A stretch of 64,000 nucleotides of DNA, from the NCBI RefSeq assembly GCF_027579695.1, contig NC_083571.1:32235943-32299942 (forward strand), given 5' to 3'. Both the position numbers and the translations under genes were made by a program. The notes under the pieces are model-generated. The model was not told the origin of the DNA. It worked only from the letters and a program-made list of their open reading frames with translations, and ran no database searches. This DNA is from Neoarius graeffei (Eukaryota > Chordata > Actinopteri > Siluriformes > Ariidae). Shown one piece after another: positions 56,996 through 64,000 of this stretch (its first letter is position 1; the number at the start of each line of letters is the position of its first letter).

Positions 56996-58384
56996 GATTC
57001 TCTGTCTGTCTCTCTGATTCTTTGTCTCTCTCTCTCTGATTCGCTGTCTGTCTCTCTCTCTCTGATTCTCTGTCTGTCTGTCTCTCTCTCTCTGATTCTC
57101 TGTCTGTCTGTCTCTCTCTCTCTGATTCTCTGTCTGTCTCTCTCTGATTCTCTGTCTCTCTCTGATTCTCTGTCTGTCTCTCTCTCTGATTCAGTCTCTC
57201 TCTCTAATTCTCCCTCTCTGATTCGCTGTCTGTCTCTCTCTGATTCTCTGTCTCTCTCTGATGCTCTGTCTCTTTCTCTGATTCTCTGTCTGTCTCTCTC
57301 TCTGATTCACTGTGTGTCTCTCTCTAATTCTCTGTCTGTCTCTCTATAATTCTCTCTCTCTCTGATTCTCTGTCTGTCTCTCTGATTCTTTCTGTCTCTC
57401 TCTGATTCTCTGTCTGTCTCTTTCTGATTCTTTCTGTCTCTCTCTGATTCTCTGTCTGTCTCTCTCTCTGATTCACTGTGTGTCTCTCTCTAATTCTCTG
57501 TCTGTCTCTCTATAATTCTCTCTCTCTCTGATTCTCTCTCTCTCTCTCTGATTCTTTCTGTCTCTCTCTGATTCTCTGTCTGTCTCTTTCTGATTCTGTC
57601 TGTCTCTCTCTGATTCTGTCTCTCTCTCTCTAATTCTCTCTCTCTGATTCTCTGTCTGTCTCTCTCTGATTCTCTGTCTGTCTCTCTCTGATTCTCTGTC
57701 TGTCTCTCTCTGATTCTCTGTCTCTCTGTCTGATTCGCTGTCTGTCTCTCTCTGATTCTCTGTCTCTCTCTCTCTCTAATTCTCTGTCTGTCTCTCTCTA
57801 ATTCTGTCAGTCTCTCTCTCTCTGATTCTCTGTCTCTCTCTAATTCTGTCTGTCTCTCTCTAATTCTCTCTCTGATTCTGTCTGTCTCTATCTAATTCTC
57901 TGTCTCTCTCTCTCTCTCTCTCTGATTCGCTGTCTGTCTCTCTTTGATTCTCCGTCTCTCTCTGATTCTCTGTCTCCGTCTCTCTGATTCTCTGTCTGTC
58001 TCTCTCTCTGATTCTCTGCCTGTCCCTCTCTGATTCCCCGTCTCTCTCTAATTCTCTCTCTCTCTCTCTGATTCTCTGTCTGTCTCTCTCTGATTCTCTG
58101 TCTGTCTCTCTCTGATTCTCTGTCTGTCTCTCTCTGATTCTCTGTCTGTCTCTCTCTCTCTCTGATTCTTTGTCTGTCTGTCTCTCTCTCTCTCTGATTC
58201 TCTGTCTCTCTCTCTCTCTCTCTGATTCTCTGTCTGTCTCCGTCTCTCTGATTCTCTCTCTCTCTTTGATTCTCTGTCTGTCTCTCTCTGATTCTCTGTC
58301 TGTCTGTCTCTGATTCTCCGGCTCTCTCTAATTCTCTGTCTGTCTCCCTCTCTCTGTGATTCACTGTCTGTCTCTCTCTGATTC

Positions 58385-58419
<35 letters not shown>

Positions 58420-58878
58420 GATTCGCTGTCTGTCTCTCTCTGATTCTCCGTCTCTCTCTAATTCTCTCTCTCTCTCTCTCTGATTCTGTCTGTCTCTCTC
58501 TGATTCACTGTCTGTCTCTTTCTGATTCTGTGTCTGTCTCTCTCTGATTCTGTCTCTCTCTCTAATTCTCTCTCTCTGATTCGCTGTCTGTCTCTCTCTG
58601 CCTGTCTGTCTCTCTCTCTGATTCTCACTCTCTCTCTGATTCTCTGTGTCTCTCTCTAATTCTCTGTCTGTCTCTCTCTAATTCTCTCTCTCTCTGATTC
58701 TCTGTCTGTCTCTCTCTGATTCTCTGTCTGTCTGTCTCTGTCTCTCTCTGATTCTCCGTCTCTCTCTGATTCTCTGTGTCTGTCTGATTCTCTGTCGGTC
58801 TCTCTCTAATTCTCTTTCTCTCTCTCTGATTCGGTGTCTGTTTCTCTCTGATTCTCTGTCTGTCTCTCTCTCTGATTC

Positions 58879-58913
<35 letters not shown>

Positions 58914-59186
58914 GATTCTCTCTCTCTGATTCTCTGTCTCTCTCTAATTCTGTCTGTCTCTCTCTAATTCTCTCTCTCTCTGATTCTGTCTGTCTCTCTC
59001 TGATTCTCTGTCTCTCTCTCTCTCTGATTCTCTGTCTGTCTCCGTCTCTCTGATTCTCTCTCTCTCTTTGATTCTCTGTCTGTCTCTCTCTGATTCTCTG
59101 TCTGTCTGTCTCTGATTCTCCGGCTCTCTCTAATTCTCTGTCTGTCTCCCTCTCTCTGTGATTCACTGTCTGTCTCTCTCTGATTC

Positions 59187-59225
<39 letters not shown>

Positions 59226-61385
59226 GATTCTGTCTCTCTCTAATTCTCTAATTCTCTCGCTCTCTCGAATTTGCTGTCTGTTTCTCTCTGATTCTCTGTC
59301 TGTCTCTCTCTCTCTGATTCTCTGTCTCTCTCTCTGACTCTCTGTCTGTCTCTCTCTCTGATTCTCTCTCTCTCTGATTCTCTGTCTCTCTCTAATTCTG
59401 TCTGTCTCTATCTAATTCTCTGTCTCTCTCTCTCTCTCTGATTCGCTGTCTGTCTCTCTTTGATTCTCCGTCTCTCTCTGATTCTCTGTCTCCGTCTCTC
59501 TGATTCTCTGTCTGTCTCTCTCTGATTTTCTGTCTGTCTCTCTCTGATTCTCCGTCTCTCTCTAATTCTCTCTCTCTCTCTCTCTGATTCTTTCTGTCTC
59601 TCTCTGATTCTCTGTCTGTCTCTTTCTGATTCTGTGTCTGTCTCTCTCTGATTCTGTCTCTCTCTCTAATTCTCTCTCTCTGATTCGCTGTCTGTCTCTC
59701 TCTGATTCTCTGTCTCTCTATGATTCTCTGTCTCTCTATGATTCTCTGCCTGTCTGTCTCTCTCTCTGATTCTCACTCTCTCTGATTCTCTGTGTCTGTC
59801 TCTAATTCTCTGTCTGTCTCTCTCTAATTCTCTCTCTCTCTGATTCTCTGTCTGTCTCTCTGATTCTCTGTCTGTCTCTCTCTGATTCTCTGTCTGTCTG
59901 TCTCTCTCTCTGATTCTCCATCTGTCTCTCTCTGATTCTCCGTCTCTCTCTGATTCTCTGTCTCCATCTCTCTCTGATTCACTGTCTGTCTGTCTCTCTC
60001 TCTGATTCTGTCTGTCTCTCTCTGATTCTTCGTCTCTCTCTCTCTGATTCACTGTCTGTCTCTCTCTGATTCTCTGTCTCTCTCTCTCTGATTCTCTGTC
60101 TGTCTCTCTCTAATTCTCTGTCTCTCTCTCTGATTCACTGTCTGTCTCTCTCTGATTCTGTGTCTGTCTGTCTGTCTCTCTCTCTGATTCTCTGTCTGTC
60201 TCTCTCTGATTCTCCGTCTCTCTCTGATTCTCTGTGTCTGTCTGATTCTCTGTCTGTCTCTCTCTAATTCTCTTTCTCTCTCTCTGATTCGCTGTCTGTC
60301 TCTCTCTGATTCTCTGTCTGTCTCTCTCTGATTCTCTGTCTGTCTCTCTCTCTGATTCTCTCTCTCTGATTCTCTGTCTCTCTCTGATTCTCTGTCTCTC
60401 TCTAATTCTGTCTGTCTCTCTCTAATTCTCTCTCTCTCTGATTCTGACCTGTCTCTATCTAATTGTCTGTCTCTCTCTCTCTCTGATACGCTGTCTGTCT
60501 CTCTTTGATTCTCTGTCTCTCTCTGATTCTCTGTCTCCGTCTCTCTGATTCTCTGTCTGTCTCTCTCTCTGATTCTCTGTCTGTCTCTCTCTCTCTCTGA
60601 TTCTTTGTCTGTCTCTCTCTCTGATTATTTCTCTCTCTTTGATTCTCTGTCTGTCTCTCTCTGATTCTCTGTCTGTCTCTCTCTGATTCTCTGTCTGTCT
60701 CTCTCTGATTCTCTGTCTCTCTGTCTGATTCGCTGTCTGTCTCTCTCTGATTCTCTGTCTCTCTCTCTCTCTCTCTCTAATTCTCTGTCTGTCTCTCTCT
60801 AATTCTGTCAGTCTCTCTCTCTCTGATTCTCTGTCTCTCTCTAATTCTGTCTGTCTCTCTCTAATTCTCTCTCTGATTCTGTCTGTCTCTATCTAATTCT
60901 CTGTCTCTCTCTCTCTCTCTCTCTGATTCGCTGTCTGTCTCTCTTTGATTCTCCGTCTCTCTCTGATTCTCTGTCTCCGTCTCTCTGATTCTCTGTCTGT
61001 CTCTCTCTCTGATTCTCTGCCTGTCCCTCTCTGATTCCCCGTCTCTCTCTAATTCTCTCTCTCTCTCTCTGATTCTCTGTCTGTCTCTCTCTGATTCTCT
61101 GTCTGTCTCTCTCTGATTCTCTGTCTGTCTCTCTCTGATTCTCTGTCTGTCTCTCTCTCTCTCTGATTCTTTGTCTGTCTGTCTCTCTCTCTCTCTGATT
61201 CTCTCTCTCTCTCTCTCTCTCTCTGATTCTCTGTCTGTCTCCGTCTCTCTGATTCTCTCTCTCTCTTTGATTCTCTGTCTGTCTCTCTCTGATTCTCTGT
61301 CTGTCTGTCTCTGATTCTCCGGCTCTCTCTAATTCTCTGTCTGTCTCCCTCTCTCTGTGATTCACTGTCTGTCTCTCTCTGATTC

Positions 61386-61420
<35 letters not shown>

Positions 61421-61879
61421 GATTCGCTGTCTGTCTCTCTCTGATTCTCCGTCTCTCTCTAATTCTCTCTCTCTCTCTCTCTGATTCTGTCTGTCTCTCT
61501 CTGATTCACTGTCTGTCTCTTTCTGATTCTGTGTCTGTCTCTCTCTGATTCTATCTCTCTCTCTAATTCTCTCTCTCTGATTCGCTGTCTGTCTCTCTCT
61601 GCCTGTCTGTCTCTCTCTCTGATTCTCACTCTCTCTCTGATTCTCTGTGTCTCTCTCTAATTCTCTGTCTGTCTCTCTCTAATTCTCTCTCTCTCTGATT
61701 CTCTGTCTGTCTCTCTCTGATTCTCTGTCTGTCTGTCTCTGTCTCTCTCTGATTCTCCGTCTCTCTCTGATTCTCTGTGTCTGTCTGATTCTCTGTCGGT
61801 CTCTCTCTAATTCTCTTTCTCTCTCTCTGATTCGGTGTCTGTTTCTCTCTGATTCTCTGTCTGTCTCTCTCTCTGATTC

Positions 61880-61914
<35 letters not shown>

Positions 61915-62187
61915 GATTCTCTCTCTCTGATTCTCTGTCTCTCTCTAATTCTGTCTGTCTCTCTCTAATTCTCTCTCTCTCTGATTCTGTCTGTCTCTCT
62001 CTGATTCTCTGTCTCTCTCTCTCTCTGATTCTCTGTCTGTCTCCGTCTCTCTGATTCTCTCTCTCTCTTTGATTCTCTGTCTGTCTCTCTCTGATTCTCT
62101 GTCTGTCTGTCTCTGATTCTCCGGCTCTCTCTAATTCTCTGTCTGTCTCCCTCTCTCTGTGATTCACTGTCTGTCTCTCTCTGATTC

Positions 62188-62224
<37 letters not shown>

Positions 62225-63650
62225 GATTCTGTCTCTCTCTAATTCTCTAATTCTCTCGCTCTCTCGAATTTGCTGTCTGTTTCTCTCTGATTCTCTGTCT
62301 GTCTCTCTCTCTCTGATTCTCTGTCTCTCTCTCTGACTCTCTGTCTGTCTCTCTCTCTGATTCTCTCTCTCTCTGATTCTCTGTCTCTCTCTAATTCTGT
62401 CTGTCTCTATCTAATTCTCTGTCTCTCTCTCTCTCTCTGATTCGCTGTCTGTCTCTCTTTGATTCTCCGTCTCTCTCTGATTCTCTGTCTCCGTCTCTCT
62501 GATTCTCTGTCTGTCTCTCTCTGATTTTCTGTCTGTCTCTCTCTGATTCTCCGTCTCTCTCTAATTCTCTCTCTCTCTCTCTGATTCTTTCTGTCTCTCT
62601 CTGATTCTCTGTCTGTCTCTTTCTGATTCTGTGTCTGTCTCTCTCTGATTCTGTCTCTCTCTCTAATTCTCTCTCTCTGATTCGCTCTCTGTCTCTCTCT
62701 GATTCTCTGTCTCTCTATGATTCTCTGTCTCTCTATGATTCTCTGCCTGTCTGTCTCTCTCTCTGATTCTCACTCTCTCTGATTCTCTGTGTCTGTCTCT
62801 AATTCTCTGTCTGTCTCTCTCTAATTCTCTCTCTCTCTGATTCTCTGTCTGTCTCTCTGATTCTCTGTCTGTCTCTCTCTGATTCTCTGTCTGTCTCTCT
62901 CTCTGATTCTCCATCTGTCTCTCTCTGATTCTCCGTCTCTCTCTGATTCTCTGTCTCCATCTCTCTCTGATTCACTGTCTGTCTGTCTCTCTCTCTGATT
63001 CTGTCTGTCTCTCTCTGATTCTTCGTCTCTCTCTCTCTGATTCACTGTCTGTCTCTCTCTGATTCTCTGTCTCTCTCTCTCTGATTCTCTGTCTGTCTCT
63101 CTCTAATTCTCTGTCTCTCTCTCTGATTCACTGTCTGTCTCTCTCTGATTCTGTGTCTGTCTGTCTGTCTCTCTCTCTGATTCTCCGTCTGTCTCTCTCT
63201 GATTCTCCGTCTCTCTCTGATTCTCTGTGTCTGTCTGATTCTCTGTCTGTCTCTCTCTAATTCTCTTTCTCTCTCTCTGATTCGCTGTCTGTCTCTCTCT
63301 GATTCTCTGTCTGTCTCTCTCTGATTCTCTGTCTGTCTCTCTCTCTGATTCTCTCTCTCTGATTCTCTGTCTCTCTCTGATTCTCTGTCTCTCTCTAATT
63401 CTGTCTGTCTCTCTCTAATTCTCTCTCTCTCTGATTCTGACCTGTCTCTATCTAATTGTCTGTCTCTCTCTCTCTCTGATACGCTGTCTGTCTCTCTTTG
63501 ATTCTCTGTCTCTCTCTGATTCTCTGTCTCCGTCTCTCTGATTCTCTGTCTGTCTCTCTCTCTGATTCTCTGTCTGTCTCTCTCTCTCTCTGATTCTCTG
63601 TCTGTCTCTCTCTCTCTCTGATTCTTTGTCTGTCTCTCTCTCTCTCTGAT

Positions 63651-63683
<33 letters not shown>

Positions 63684-64000
63684 GATTCTCTGTCTGTCTC
63701 TCTCTCTGATTATTTCTCTCTCTTTGATTCTCTGTCTGTCTCTCTCTGATTCTCTGTCTGTCTGTCTCTGATTCTCCGGCTCTCTCTAATTCTCTATCTG
63801 TCTCCCTCTCTCTGTGATTCTCTGTCTGTCTCTCTCTGATTCTCTGTCTGTCTCTCTCTCTGATTCTGTCTCTCTCTAATTCTCTAATTCTCTCTCTCTC
63901 TCTGATTCGCTGTCTTTCTCTCTGATTCTCTGTCTGTCTCTCTCTCTGATTCTCTGTCTCTCTCTCTCTCTCTCTGACTCTCTGTCTGTCTCTCTCTGAT
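56848..64000. repeat. CT-rich satellite, 24-bp monomer, with 3-kb higher-order repeat
   Basis: The monomer TCTCTGTCTGTCTCTCTCTG + ATTC (24 bp) repeats with length variants over at least 7.15 kb and continues past the window. A block of about 3.0 kb (roughly 57645-60640) is repeated almost exactly from about 60640 to 63700, with offsets of 2993-3001 at several landmarks. Within each block a roughly 800-bp subunit recurs (landmark GATTCTCCGGCTCTCTCTAA near 58314, 59116, 61315, 62117 and 63771). Minus-strand frames of up to 162 codons are RE/TE/NQ repeats, not genes. Confidence 0.97.

Noticed and set aside
57888-63045. Minus-strand R/E/T/Q-rich frames of 74-162 codons
   Set aside because: They translate the CT satellite and are duplicated with its higher-order unit; low complexity only.

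Overview
The window is vertebrate nuclear DNA. It almost certainly comes from a teleost fish: intron-rich genes lie in AT-rich DNA crowded with microsatellites and with typical fish repeats (several Tc1-like families, hAT-type elements with 8-bp target duplications, tRNA-derived SINEs). The repeat mix would suit a catfish-like species, but the species cannot be fixed from sequence reading alone.

Two protein-coding genes occupy the window tail to tail. On the + strand, positions 321-23937 hold the last six coding exons of ZCCHC7, a CCHC zinc-knuckle RNA-surveillance factor of the TRAMP type; its 5' exons lie before the window. On the - strand, 54532 down to 28198 holds a complete KDM4C (JMJD2C) histone lysine demethylase in 21 coding exons. 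Spliced from the sequence, these exons close one frame of 1312 codons plus stop. All expected JmjC iron, 2-oxoglutarate and zinc ligands are present, followed by a long acidic/Ser-rich linker, PHD and extended-PHD fingers and a double Tudor domain. The intergenic space (about 23.9-28.2 kb) carries a Tc1-like element and likely polyadenylation signals of both genes.

Region by region: 0.3-24 kb, ZCCHC7 exons separated by introns with a tRNA-SINE, an AT-rich minisatellite containing a 520-bp near-perfect palindrome, a 2.7-kb 24-bp minisatellite (6.1-8.8 kb), long polypyrimidine tracts, a nested transposon complex (12.2-15.4 kb), a THAP-domain relic, a RecQ-fragment-bearing element (20.2-20.8 kb) and a hAT element with a BED-finger frame (21.0-21.9 kb). 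28-54.5 kb, KDM4C, with introns holding an apparently intact Tc1-like transposase gene (34.2-35.8 kb), two further Tc1-like copies, nested hAT/Tc1 complexes and a second tRNA-SINE. 54.5-56.8 kb, KDM4C 5' flank. 56.8-64 kb, a CT-rich 24-bp satellite with a 3.0-kb higher-order duplication that runs off the window.

The two genes work independently (nuclear RNA decay; histone H3K9/K36 demethylation). The most notable feature beyond them is a small transposon family with TAGYCTGG-like ends and 8-bp target duplications. It has three copies here, and two carry fragments of a RecQ-like helicase reading frame. No prokaryotic-type system, CRISPR array or viral gene was seen.
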